Of a stretch of 64,000 nucleotides of DNA, positions 27,180 to 35,829 are shown one piece after another (within the stretch, counting starts at the first letter, position 1; the number at the start of each line of letters is the position of its first letter). Made by a program: the position numbers and the translations under genes. Under the pieces are notes generated by a model. The model ran no database searches. It saw only the letters and a list, made by a program, of their open reading frames with translations, and was not told where the DNA came from. The stretch comes from JACDAE01 sp034438015 (GTDB lineage: Bacteria > Chloroflexota > Ktedonobacteria > Ktedonobacterales > Ktedonobacteraceae), in the NCBI GenBank assembly GCA_034438015.1, contig DAOTTD010000383.1, positions 1 through 64,000 of the forward strand. The letters run 5' to 3'.

Positions 27180-28586
27180 ATGATCAAGAGAGATTCTCCT
27201 ACAACAAACGTGCAGACAACTATCGGAGTGCTCACCGAGGGCGAAGTATTGCGCGTCGAGATCGTCCAGGGCAGGCGTACGCTGCGCTCGATACTGCTTC
27301 CACTCGCCGAAGACGGACCGCAGAGCGTGCTCGAGACGCTCTGGCAGGCTGGATTGACAGAGGTCTGGGTGATGCCCACAACACGGCTCTCAAAACAGAT
27401 GACGCGCACATGGTTGGAGCAGGCGAATGCCACCTGGACGGTGATCGTTCGCGCGAATGAGCCAACACAACCCGTCAGCGCGCTGCTCTGGCCGAAGGGC
27501 AACCGCCGTGAGGAACGCCGCCTTGCCCTCGCCTTCCCCGAACATGCCGGCTGGAACTGGGAACTGAGCGACGCAACGGGCCTGCTCGCCACTGTGACCT
27601 ATATACAGCAAGCGCTCGAACGCACCATCATCGATACGCCTGAGCTGGTCGCGCGCCAGCTTCTTACAGAACTCACCAGCAACCAGTCGATGGCATCGTT
27701 GCGCTCATCCACGCAAGAGCAGCGCGATATGCTCAGCAGGGATGGCGTTTCACTATGGGAGCAGGCGGGAGAAACGGCGTGGATGCGCCCCCTGACACTG
27801 GTGGAGCAGCGCCAACGCTACCTGCACAAATATACGCACCTCTCGCTGGATCTTGAAGCCTGTATGGGCGCTCAGTTGGGAGCGGGTGCGCTGCGCTATT
27901 CCGCTAACGGGCGCGCCTTCGATGGCGCGCATCCAGGCATCTGGCGCGTCTCCAGCGAACGGGCAGGCTCCGTCTTCGACGGCAAACGGCTCCCCAGCGC
28001 CCTGGATAGGGTGTGGATGAGCACGCCCCAGGTTGCGTGCTGCCGCGACATCGGCTACCAGATAGTGATTGAGGAGGGCTACTCCTGGCCCCAATCTCAC
28101 GACCTGCTCACGCGTTGGGCAACGACCCTGTGGCACGCCGGAGAGAACCTGACCCGACAGACACGAGTGTATCGACACGTCCAGGCGCGCAACAATGCCT
28201 TGCAGACCGTCAGACGACTCGCCCGGCTCGGGATCGCGACACTCGCGCAGGACGAGACGGCAGGCGGCTGGTCGCGGCCAGACTGGGCGGCGCAGATCAT
28301 GGGCCGGCGCCAGGCCATGCTCTTTACACACCTGGTGCGTCTGGTGAGAAGAGGCACGATGCCTGTGCTGATCGATGGAGATGCGTTCTGGATCGTCGCC
28401 AACGATCCCAACCCACTGACGGCGGTCCCCGGCCTGCTGACAGCTCCCAGGTGGCGGGGATATAGCGTGGGCTACGAAACGCCTCTGCCGCTCACACGCG
28501 AGGTCAACACGATCTTTCGCACGGCGGAATCCATCCGTGAGACGGCTACAAAGCTCGATGCGCTGGCGGGCGAGGTCTTTCCGTGA
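27180..28586 (+). CDS. Unrecognised 468-aa protein, possibly polymerase-like
   Basis: I do not recognise this gene with confidence. It encodes 468 soluble residues, rich in Trp and Arg. The last third runs GGWSRPDWAAQIMGRRQAML, then PVLIDGDAFWIVANDP, then WRGYSVGYE. This order recalls proteins of linear-replicon actinobacteria in which a family-B-polymerase-like palm follows a nuclease-like N-terminus, with the central Asp pair in a DGD turn. Residues about 240-340 (VWMSTPQVACCRDIGYQIV, then EGYSWPQSH) fit the same pattern. This is a recollection of pattern, not a computed match. It lies alone between csaA and a large hairpin. Confidence 0.55.
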   Translation: MIKRDSPTTNVQTTIGVLTEGEVLRVEIVQGRRTLRSILLPLAEDGPQSVLETLWQAGLTEVWVMPTTRLSKQMTRTWLEQANATWTVIVRANEPTQPVSALLWPKGNRREERRLALAFPEHAGWNWELSDATGLLATVTYIQQALERTIIDTPELVARQLLTELTSNQSMASLRSSTQEQRDMLSRDGVSLWEQAGETAWMRPLTLVEQRQRYLHKYTHLSLDLEACMGAQLGAGALRYSANGRAFDGAHPGIWRVSSERAGSVFDGKRLPSALDRVWMSTPQVACCRDIGYQIVIEEGYSWPQSHDLLTRWATTLWHAGENLTRQTRVYRHVQARNNALQTVRRLARLGIATLAQDETAGGWSRPDWAAQIMGRRQAMLFTHLVRLVRRGTMPVLIDGDAFWIVANDPNPLTAVPGLLTAPRWRGYSVGYETPLPLTREVNTIFRTAESIRETATKLDALAGEVFP

Positions 28587-28668
28587 AATAGACCACGCCA
28601 CGCTCGTATTTATTCAGGTACCCTGTCCTGACTCCTCGTGGCTCCGCGCGCTGCGCGGCTCGCCTCAT

Positions 28669-28727
28669 TTTTGTGTGGGTAGCAGGGTTGCCGGCCCGAG
28701 GCCGGCAACCCTGCTACCCACACAAAA
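28669..28727. repeat. Perfect 28-bp palindrome (MITE-like hairpin)
   Basis: Arms 28669-28696 and 28700-28727 are perfect reverse complements around a three-base loop (CGA). The arms begin TTTTGTGTGGGTAGCAGGG. Further out, TTCAGG near 28614 and the complement near 28765 give imperfect outer repeats. It lies between convergent genes, so it may stop transcription, but it lacks a canonical T-run on the plus strand. A small palindromic mobile element is the other reading. Confidence 0.8.
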
Positions 28728-28780
28728 GGGCTTGTGAAGCGCCTTTGGCGCTGATGAGTCCTGAACAGTTATGCCTCGCT

Positions 28781-30478
28781 CTACTGATGACGGGCCTTCT
28801 CGCGCAGCTCGCGCCGCAGGTACTTCCCCGTCGTTGTCTTTGGCAGCTCGTCCAGGAACTCGATGAAACGGGGATACTTGTAGTTCGCCATGCGCTCCTT
28901 GCAGAAGGCGATGAGCTCCTCTGCCGTGATCTTTCCTTCCGAGCCGCCCTTCAGTGCCACGTACGCCTTCACCGTCTCACCTCGATAGGGATCTGCGATC
29001 CCCACGACGGCGGCCTCGCGCACGGCGGGATGCTGGTAGAGCACATCCTCCACGTCGCGCGGCCAGACCTTGTAGCCGGAGACGATAATCATGTCCTTCT
29101 TGCGATCCACGATATAGAACCAGCCGTCCTCGTCCATCTTCGCGACATCGCCCGTGTGCAGGTAGCCGTCGTGGATGGCCTGGGCCGTCTCCTCCGGCTT
29201 GTGCCAGTAGCCCGCCACCACCTGTGGCCCCTTCGTAATCAGTTCGCCGACCTCGCCGACCGGCAGTTCATCGCCCGTCGCCACGTCGACGATCTTGCAG
29301 ATGGTATTGGGGATGGGAACGCCAACGGAGAGCGCGCCCGAATCGGGATCGACCGGCGGATGCATGCCCATGGGGGTCGCGTGCGAAGGCGAGGTCGTCT
29401 CCGTCAGGCCGTAAACATTGTGAATGTAGACACCAGTCGCTTGCTCGAAGTTCTCGACGATCGTCGGCGAGACGGGCGCACCGCCGCTGAAGATCTTCTT
29501 CATGCAAGAGATATCGTAGTTCTTCAGCTCGGGATAGTTCATGATCGCGGTAAACACGGTGATCGCGGCCACCGTGAAGCTGCCGCGCCAGCGCGCCACC
29601 AGGCTGAGCATCGTCGCGGCATCGAAGCGGTAGAACATGACAATGGGCATGCCGGTCAGGGCGGCTACCGCAATATGAGCGATCAGCCCGGTGATGTGGA
29701 AGAACGGGGCCACACCAACAACGACATCCTCTTTTGTGAGCTGCATCCAATCCCTATAAAAAGTGGCGTTGAAAACGATATTGCCATGGGTGTTCATCGC
29801 GCCTTTTGGCTTGCCCGTGGTGCCAGACGTGTAGGTGAGAAAGCCAACATCCGAGAGTGTGAAATGGGGGAGCTCGATGGTAGCACCGGCGAATTGATCG
29901 AGCAGGTCGAGCAGGTCCAGCGTCTCGGCGAAGCGCTGCTTCTTGGAAGCGGCTAGTAGCTGAGGGGGCGGGTCTCCCGCGTAGTCCAGCTCGCTGGTCG
30001 TAACGACGAATTGCACCTGCGTGTTCGGAACCGCCGCGTGTGCCACGGAGGCGTACAGCGACTCCAGGCAGATCAGCCCTCTGGCACCCGAGTCGTTGAG
30101 GTGATACTCCAGCTCCTGCTGCTTGAACATGGGATTGCAGAGGACGACGATACCACCGGCCTTCCAGGTGGCATACAGCCCGATCAAAAACTGGGGTATG
30201 TTCTGGAGGTAGAGGGCCACGCGCTCGCCAGAGACCACGCCATGCGCCCGTAGCGCGGCGGCCAGGACGGTACTCTTCTGGTCCAGATCCCCATACGTCA
30301 TCACCTGGTCGAAGTAGTAGATAGCGGGCTGTTCGGGCATCGCCTTGACGGTGGTCAGGAACATATCCAGGCCATTTGCCGAGCGTGGCGTCAGCTCTGG
30401 GGGAATGTAGCTGGGATAGAGCTTGAGCCACGGATAGCTCTGAGCACCCGTTGAAGATGCTTCCCTGTTTTCTGCCAT
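28781..30478 (-). CDS. Long-chain acyl-CoA ligase (AMP-forming)
   Basis: A 565-residue ANL-superfamily enzyme. The phosphate-binding motif is LTYTSGTTGKPKGA. The A4/A5 region is VYGLTETTSPSH, the hinge motif is DEDGWFYIVDRKKDMI, and the catalytic Lys near the end is in TTTGKYLRRELR. It activates fatty or similar acids to acyl-AMP and then acyl-CoA in the cytoplasm. The frame is open from 30496, but AAGGAGAC seven bases before ATG 30478 gives the start. A cyclase-family gene lies 120 bases upstream in the same direction. A 14-bp palindrome between them may be an operator. Confidence 0.92.
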   Translation of the reverse strand: MAENREASSTGAQSYPWLKLYPSYIPPELTPRSANGLDMFLTTVKAMPEQPAIYYFDQVMTYGDLDQKSTVLAAALRAHGVVSGERVALYLQNIPQFLIGLYATWKAGGIVVLCNPMFKQQELEYHLNDSGARGLICLESLYASVAHAAVPNTQVQFVVTTSELDYAGDPPPQLLAASKKQRFAETLDLLDLLDQFAGATIELPHFTLSDVGFLTYTSGTTGKPKGAMNTHGNIVFNATFYRDWMQLTKEDVVVGVAPFFHITGLIAHIAVAALTGMPIVMFYRFDAATMLSLVARWRGSFTVAAITVFTAIMNYPELKNYDISCMKKIFSGGAPVSPTIVENFEQATGVYIHNVYGLTETTSPSHATPMGMHPPVDPDSGALSVGVPIPNTICKIVDVATGDELPVGEVGELITKGPQVVAGYWHKPEETAQAIHDGYLHTGDVAKMDEDGWFYIVDRKKDMIIVSGYKVWPRDVEDVLYQHPAVREAAVVGIADPYRGETVKAYVALKGGSEGKITAEELIAFCKERMANYKYPRFIEFLDELPKTTTGKYLRRELREKARHQ

Positions 30479-30542
30479 TGTAAGTCTCCTTCCCATTGAG
30501 CGAACAGCCGACTCTCCGCTTCACAAGCGAGACGAGAAGAGC

Positions 30543-30556
30543 CGACTGCGCAGTCG
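30543..30556. promoter_or_regulatory. 14-bp palindrome upstream of acyl-CoA ligase
   Basis: CGACTGCGCAGTCG is a perfect palindrome about 65 bases before the ligase start. AGCCGACT also occurs twice nearby. Size and position suit a dimeric repressor, such as a TetR/FadR-like fatty-acid regulator, but none is encoded next to it. Confidence 0.35.
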
Positions 30557-30601
30557 CATCGGTGCGTCTACCAAAATCCGCCTTCTAGGCGTGGGGAGTT
30601 G

Positions 30602-31576
30602 TCACTTGATCGCTACAGGATTGACGGGAGCACCGGTGGCGCTCTTGAACTTGAGCGGCGCGCCAGCGTATAGGAACGTGTACTGTCTGTCCTCAGCGCA
30701 GGAGGCACTCAAGTCTTCGAGGTCGCAGATCTCGTTGAGTGCGATACCGAGGTTGCGCATCAGGGCCGCGTGCAGGGGGAGCGCGATGCCTGTCTCCTTA
30801 TGCACCGTCGTCTCATTGGCAATGGTGTCGGTGCAGAGCGCCGGAATCTCCATCTCGTAGAACCACTGCACGAGTTCCTTGCTGTAGGTGAGACCCGGCT
30901 CGACAAAGGCCCCCTCGTAGAATTTGGCGGAACCCTCTTTAAAGAAGCGGGTCAGGAAGCCCGTTCTGAGGACGAGAATATCGTGTTTCTCGATCGTCAC
31001 ACCCTGCTTGCTTGCGATATCGAGGAGCTCGGGCAGGTTGATCACCTCGCCCTTGTCCATGGCATCGACGCCACGATAGCGGGCAGCATCGAGAAAGATG
31101 CCGCGTCCAACGATGCCGCGCTGGCCGAGGGGATAGACGCTATCCTTTTCCATGCCGCCCATCGTGGTCGTAGCATCGTAGCCGTTCCAGATCTTGTCGT
31201 CGTACCAGGTATGTCCCAGAGCGTCGTACTGGGTAGATCCTTGCAGGAACATGACCACGAAGTCGTCAGCGTACTCGAGTCCTCCATTGAGGGCTGCCAG
31301 CTTGCCGCTGACATAGTGGCTCTTATCCTGCGTCATCAGACGCTGGGCCGGAGTGCGGCCCGGCCAGACGGGATCGCCGCCCTTGCTGCCGATGGCCATA
31401 CCCAGGGTAATGACCTTCCCCTGTTTCACGCTCTGGACGCCGCGCAGGACCTCAGCGGGCGTCAAGAAATTGAGCGCGCCAATTTCGTCATTCGGTCCCC
31501 AACGTCCCCAGTTGTTTGGCGCATCGGCGAGGAGGTCGTGCAGCGTGGTTTGCTTTGTCGTTACCTGATCGGTCAT
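30602..31576 (-). CDS. Cyclase-family hydrolase (kynurenine-formamidase-like)
   Basis: A 324-residue member of the cyclase/kynurenine formamidase fold (PF04199). It has the IGALNFLTPAEVLRGVQSV start and the metal-site region as LQGSTQYDALGHTWYDD, close to the family's HxGTHxDxxxH but with the first His lost. Later DILVLRTGFLTRF and a conserved Glu region are present. Such enzymes hydrolyse amides, lactones or cyclic compounds. AAAGGAG lies nine bases before the ATG. It is transcribed ahead of the acyl-CoA ligase gene and may be in one unit with it. Confidence 0.85.
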   Translation of the reverse strand: MTDQVTTKQTTLHDLLADAPNNWGRWGPNDEIGALNFLTPAEVLRGVQSVKQGKVITLGMAIGSKGGDPVWPGRTPAQRLMTQDKSHYVSGKLAALNGGLEYADDFVVMFLQGSTQYDALGHTWYDDKIWNGYDATTTMGGMEKDSVYPLGQRGIVGRGIFLDAARYRGVDAMDKGEVINLPELLDIASKQGVTIEKHDILVLRTGFLTRFFKEGSAKFYEGAFVEPGLTYSKELVQWFYEMEIPALCTDTIANETTVHKETGIALPLHAALMRNLGIALNEICDLEDLSASCAEDRQYTFLYAGAPLKFKSATGAPVNPVAIK

Positions 31577-31974
31577 GGTGAGTCGCTCCTTTCAACTAGA
31601 TCCATAGAGTAGATAAGCCTATGCTCTATAGATGGCCCCGCTTCTTCACGAGGCCGGAGAGGATTTTCAGCGTTGATAAAAGACTCAGCTTAAAGGGGAC
31701 AAAGGCACAAAAGCACTGACATACGCGGACGGAAGCGTATGAGTGGAAACAACACGGTACGGTGACGCTTGATGGCTGTGTTTCGCCGCTCCGTTGAAAT
31801 AATCCTACAAAGGGGGTTATAGCATAAAAAAGTGGCTTTGTGTAGTGTCTACAAGGGGCAGTTTTCAGCGTGCAGGAAAAACATCCTTACTCTCCAATAT
31901 GATCGCAGGGATTGCAAACCAGGCAAGAGTATTGTAAACTCTACCCTATCCTGACATTGGGAGGACGCAAGCCT
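31577..31974. other. Intergenic region between cyclase gene and argF
   Basis: About 400 bases between divergent genes. CTATGCTCTATAG at 31619-31631 recurs at 49008-49020 before the universal stress gene, and ATAGAG/CTCTAT forms a small dyad here. No ARG-box or T-box was recognised. No small gene is supported. Confidence 0.4.
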
Positions 31975-32967
31975 ATGCTGAAGAACAGACACTTTCTGAA
32001 ACTGGATGACCTCACGCAGGAGGAGATTGGCTACCTGCTGGACCTCTCTGCCAGGTTGAAAGCGGCAAAGTACGCCGGAGCAGAGGACCCACGGCTCAAA
32101 GGCAAGCAGATCGTCCTTATTTTTGAGAAGGACTCGACGCGCACCCGCAACGCCTTCGAGGTTGCCGCCTCCGATCAGGGCGCGCACGTAACCTATATCG
32201 GTGCCAGTGGCTCGCATATGGGCTCGACGGAATCGATCAAGGACACGGCGCGCGTGCTGGGTCGTCTCTATAACGGTATCGCGTTTCGTGGACTCAAGCA
32301 GACGCAGGTCGAGGAACTCGCGCGCTACTCCGGCGTCCCCGTGTGGAACGGGCTGACCAATGAGGCGCACCCGACGCAGGTGCTGGCCGATTTCCTCACG
32401 ATGCGCGAACACCTGCACAAACCGCTTTCCCAGATCGCATTCTGCTTCCTCGGCGATGTCGGCCACAACATGGGCGACTCTCTGCTGATAGGGGCTGCCA
32501 TCATGGGAATGGATATCCGCCTGACCGGTCCCCGCCAGACATGGCCTGGGCAGGAACGAGTGAACCAGGTGCTGGCAGTCGCCCAGGCCAGTGGAGCGCG
32601 CGTGATGCTGACCGAAGATGTCGACGCGGCGGTCAAGGGGTGCGACGTGCTCTACACCGACGTATGGGTCTCGATGGGCGAGCTGTTCGACCTGTGGGGT
32701 GAGCGCATCAGGCTGATGCAGCCCTACCGCGTGACCGCTCAGCTCATGGCGAAGACAGGCAATCCCGAGACGAAGTTTATGCACTGCCTGCCCGCACTCC
32801 ACAACACGGAGACGAGCGTGGGCAAACAACTCTACGAGCAATATAGTCTGGATGGCCTGGAGGTCACCGACCAGGTCTTCGAGTCCCGCGCCTCCGTCGT
32901 CTTCGACCAGTCCGAGAACCGCATGCACACCATCAAGGCGCTGTTGGTCGCCACGCTGGCGGGCTAA
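31975..32967 (+). CDS. argF: Ornithine carbamoyltransferase
   Basis: A 330-residue carbamoyltransferase converting ornithine and carbamoyl phosphate to citrulline. The carbamoyl-phosphate motif is DSTRTRNAFEVAA. The ornithine-side region includes NGLTNEAHPTQVLAD and GDVGHNMGDSLLIG. The conserved catalytic HCLPALHN and the end TDQVFES are intact. The frame opens at 31912, but GGGAGGA about nine bases before ATG 31975 sets the start. No other arg genes adjoin. The next gene, 90 bases on, is a DsrE-like protein with a dispersed repeat arm between. Confidence 0.93.
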   Translation: MLKNRHFLKLDDLTQEEIGYLLDLSARLKAAKYAGAEDPRLKGKQIVLIFEKDSTRTRNAFEVAASDQGAHVTYIGASGSHMGSTESIKDTARVLGRLYNGIAFRGLKQTQVEELARYSGVPVWNGLTNEAHPTQVLADFLTMREHLHKPLSQIAFCFLGDVGHNMGDSLLIGAAIMGMDIRLTGPRQTWPGQERVNQVLAVAQASGARVMLTEDVDAAVKGCDVLYTDVWVSMGELFDLWGERIRLMQPYRVTAQLMAKTGNPETKFMHCLPALHNTETSVGKQLYEQYSLDGLEVTDQVFESRASVVFDQSENRMHTIKALLVATLAG

Positions 32968-32996
32968 AAGCGAGACCTTCCCCAAAGTCGTTGGTG

Positions 32997-33025
32997 TAGT
33001 AGGGAAGGGGCTTGCCCCCATCCGG
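32997..33025. repeat. Single arm of the dispersed palindromic repeat
   Basis: Twenty-nine bases starting TAGTAGGGAAGGGGCTTG match the arms of the palindrome at 10669-10769 with few differences. It lies just after argF. Only one arm is present. Confidence 0.7.
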
Positions 33026-33059
33026 TGGCCACATGTGATGAATGAAAGGACCAGAACAC

Positions 33060-33428
33060 GTGAAGGTTGCGTATATTTTTAGTACGACCGGGCACACGGT
33101 GAGCTACAAGTTGGGGAAGATGATACTGCCCCAACTGGAAGAGAAGCGCCACGGGGCCGCAGTGGTGGGCATGTTCTTTTTTGATGATAATACCTTTGCA
33201 CTGCGCAAAGGTGATCCGCTGGGCGAGCGCCTGAGCAAGGTCGCAGCCGAACAGGGCATTCTGCTAATGCTGTGCGACCAGTGCGCAACCGAGCGCGGGC
33301 TGGCGGCGCCTGACGAGAACGGCGGCTATCATCCCATTGATACTGTCGAGGGCGTGCACGTGGGCTGCTTCCCCGATCTGTATGAAGCGCTCGCCACCAA
33401 TCCGCCCGATCAGGTCATCACACTGTAA
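33060..33428 (+). CDS. DsrE-like sulfur-relay protein
   Basis: A 122-residue DsrE/DsrF-fold protein beginning VKVAYIFSTTGHTVSYKLGK. Two cysteines close together (LMLCDQCATERG) lie where sulfurtransferases carry the active Cys, and VGCFPDLYEAL near the end has a third. The sequence resembles the family named SaoD. GTG 33060 is preferred over in-frame ATG 33042 because AAGGA stands nine bases before the GTG and homologues begin at VAYIF; the alternative adds six residues. It follows argF after a repeat arm and has no visible sulfur-pathway neighbour. Confidence 0.75.
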   Translation: MKVAYIFSTTGHTVSYKLGKMILPQLEEKRHGAAVVGMFFFDDNTFALRKGDPLGERLSKVAAEQGILLMLCDQCATERGLAAPDENGGYHPIDTVEGVHVGCFPDLYEALATNPPDQVITL

Positions 33429-33987
33429 GCGGTCCTGGGTGAGACATATAGAGGAAATTTTTCGTGAAGCAATTGTATGCAAACATGTTTTAAAAAATAT
33501 GGACAAATAGAGCCAAATATGGACTTTTATTCCACCTTTTTAGCCTCTTCTTTCCTTGACTTTTCCCCTTATGACAAGCTAGTTCAGCTATGGTAACAAC
33601 ATTGTCTTTCATTTCGCTTACAAAAATGTTACTTCGCGTTAGTTCCGTTCACTACTAGCCCTGATCGTCCCTGAGTGGCAATAATCCCTCTGCAAGCAAT
33701 TGGTTTAGTGCGTCATTAATAACATCTGTGGTAACTTGAAAACGCTCTGCTAGTTCTATACGTGACGGTAGCATACCTTGTCGTCCATATTCCTCTTCAA
33801 GAATTTCTTGACGAAGTTTATCAGCTATCTGACTGACTTTTTCCATATTACTAGTCGTTCTAGACAGGAAAGTTTTAAAGCCTCTTTCTGTAAGAGGCTT
33901 TCTTCTGAAGAGTCGTGTATTTGTGAGTACTATCTTTTGGGCCTTATAATGCTGTATCCAGTAGTTTTCCCTCTTCCTAGTGCATAC

Positions 33988-35120
33988 TCACGAGACCTTT
34001 TCGGGAATGACAAGAGGAGATTCAGAGGAACAGCCAAAATGGGCACACACGCGCTTAGCCAACTGCTGAGCAGAAAGCAGCTCATCGGGTTCCACCACGG
34101 CGCGCTTGCCATGCACCCACTTGGGCTCGATCGGGTTGAGCCAGGGACTTTTGGTGGGCAAACAGCATGCAAGGATGCGGACGCCCTTGCTCTCGGCTTT
34201 CACCTGGGCGTTATGGTCGCGGATCCAGGTGCGCACGAGCTTGCTCACATGCCAGGAGGCGTTATCCCCAATGAGCAACCAGGCGGTCTTGCCCGGAGCT
34301 TGCAGTTGGTCACAGCCCCACTGCAAAAACTGGGTGGTGATATCACTGACCGGACGCCCGGTCACAAAACGCAGCGACATCTGATCGCGGATCGGCTCAT
34401 CGGCTGGCCCTCGTTGCCACAGAACACCATAGCAGGCCAGCGCTTTGGGGTCGGGGTCTCCTTTGGTCCAGGACTGCTCCATCAGATGAACCGGGTGGTC
34501 TGCGTCTTGCCAGGCGTGCAGACGAGGCAAGGCGAAGCGACTCCACCACACCTCGTCGAGGAAGCCAATGGCCCAGTTCGTTTGGGTACTCGCCCAGGCG
34601 ATCAATCGGTCGCGTGCGTTTTTTTTAGTAGGTAGTGGGGATCGGGGCTGGTGATCCAGTGTTTGGCGCGCTTCCAGTTGGTTTTCAAGCGTTTGAGGGC
34701 TCGTCGCACACTTTCGTCGGAAACTGGGGTGGCGATGATCCCTTGCTCGAAACTCACCTGGGCGGCCAGTTCCAAGGTCCAGGTGCTGCGCTCCTGGCCA
34801 AAATCGTGCGGACTGCGGTGCAGTAGGTCTTTGAGCCGTTCGGCTCCTTGCTCGGTAAAAGCTGTTCGCAGTCGATGGGGGCGCGAAGACCCCTCCTGCA
34901 GGACAACCAGTCCAGAAGCGTTGAACGAGTGGATCACGTTGCGCACGGTCTGGTCGTCGCAGCCGAGTTGGCGGGCGATCACCGGGGCTCGTTCTCCACG
35001 AGCAGAGGCGAGCAGGATCTGGCAGCGGCGCAACACAAAGGCATCGGACGAACGTAATCCCGCCTGGACCTGCTGTCGTTCGTCCTGGGTGAATGGTCGA
35101 ATAAAAATGGGTGCTTTCAT
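33988..35120 (-). CDS. IS630-family transposase, two frames joined by -1 frameshift
   Basis: The first frame (ATG 35120 to 34602, 172 residues) carries the HTH/homeodomain-like N-terminus (VIARQLGCDDQTVRNVIHSF). The second frame, -1 relative to it, carries the DDE core: Asp in GFLDEVWWSRF, Asp in LLIGDNASWH and Glu in LNPIEPKWVHGKR. The overlap contains eight A residues on the coding strand (34619-34626), a standard slippery site for IS630 transposases. The fused product would have about 376 residues, the normal length. All catalytic residues are present, so the element may be functional. Confidence 0.88.
34619..34626 (-). promoter_or_regulatory. A8 slippery site for programmed -1 frameshifting
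   Basis: The coding strand reads CTACTAAAAAAAACGCACG. Slipping back one base joins the two transposase frames and leads from LLKK into KKNARDRLIAW. Whether it is used in vivo cannot be seen here. Confidence 0.7.
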
Positions 35121-35451
35121 GCCTTGTAGTATACCACATCGCCTATCACCTTTGGTGGGAATGCACTAGCAATATCTTCCGTCTCTACGGTCTCTAATAT
35201 TTTCAACGACGGAACTAGCATCTCATTTTGCAGTCGTCTAATCCACTCGTTTTTGAAACCTTGACTTCTATCAAAGCTTACATGTTGTTTGAAGCGACGG
35301 TAGGGATTATCCGTTATGCCGATATATGCGATTTCATCGGTTCGAGGATCAGCAAGAGCGTAGATAAAGTACATTGCAAGTTCCTTTCTGTACCGGTGCT
35401 GAATAGACAGCTACCACTTATCCATCCAGCACCCTCGTTCTACCTGCGGAA

Positions 35452-35658
35452 CTAATTGTCTCGTTTTTGATCGCTTTGCTGTTGTTCCAGCTTTCTGATG
35501 TATTCCTCTATAGCTTCACGACGAAAACGCCATCTTCCACCGATCTTGAAACCAGGTAGTTCACCTCTGTTAGCAAGTCGCTTCACTGTTTGCTCATTCA
35601 GCTTTAAAAGCTTTGCCACTTCATCGGCATCAAGAATATCGTCGGTCACGAGTAACAC
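35452..35658 (-). CDS. Excisionase-family helix-turn-helix protein
   Basis: A 68-residue MerR-like/excisionase HTH: ILDADEVAKLLKLNEQTVKR, then LPGFKIGGRWRFRREAIEEY. It ends in a charged Gln-rich tail. GTG 35658 was chosen because AGGAGG stands five bases upstream, while the longer frame to 35688 includes that site. Such proteins bind DNA as recombination directionality factors or plasmid/phage regulators. It lies 78 bases upstream of the split GIY-YIG gene in the same direction, so the two may have been co-transcribed. No integrase gene is nearby. Confidence 0.75.
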   Translation of the reverse strand: MLLVTDDILDADEVAKLLKLNEQTVKRLANRGELPGFKIGGRWRFRREAIEEYIRKLEQQQSDQKRDN

Positions 35659-35829
35659 GCGTGCCTCCTTTCTACAATCTGCTAGCAAATAGTATCATAG
35701 GCAAGCATGTTTCGGCAAATGATATTAAATACGATCAGAAAGTATTGACAAATACTATTATATCATATATACTCATAGATATCGAGAGGAAAAGATAGGT
35801 TTGAACCTGTATCTCGTAATGCGGTTATT

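Larger units (their letters stand above)
33980..35166 (-). mobile_element. IS630-family insertion sequence
   Basis: The ends GTGCAT and ATGCAC start imperfect terminal repeats of about 14 bases: GTGCATACTCACGA on the left, GTGCATTCCCACCA read inward from the right. TA dinucleotides at 33978-33979 and 35167-35168 are the duplicated target, as expected for IS630/Tc1. Length is 1187 bp. The element carries one transposase split over two frames. Removing it restores a single open gene across the junction, which confirms both ends. Confidence 0.92.
33655..35374 (-). pseudogene. GIY-YIG nuclease / GntR-type wHTH fusion gene, split by IS630
   Basis: The upstream piece (35374 down to 35168) encodes 69 residues of a GIY-YIG domain (MYFIYALAD, AYIGITDNPYRRFKQH). 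The downstream piece (33977 to 33655) encodes the rest. Removing the IS630 element plus one TA copy joins them in frame without a stop: ...ETEDIA then RKRENYWIQHYKAQKIVLTN, a normal GIY-YIG end. The frame continues through a basic linker into a winged-helix DNA-binding domain (VSQIADKLRQEI, ELAERFQVTTDVINDALNQL). The ancestral protein had 176 residues. The 63-residue wHTH from ATG 33846 would otherwise look like a truncated GntR gene. Its role is unknown: a DNA-targeted nuclease is inference. Confidence 0.85.

Noticed and set aside
31849..33021. Long leftward reading frame (390 codons) opposite argF
   Set aside because: It lies fully antisense to a clearly conserved argF. Composition follows third-position bias of the real gene.
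33655..33846. Stand-alone 63-residue GntR regulator
   Set aside because: Removing the IS630 element shows it to be the C-terminal end of a GIY-YIG fusion gene. It has no ribosome site of its own.
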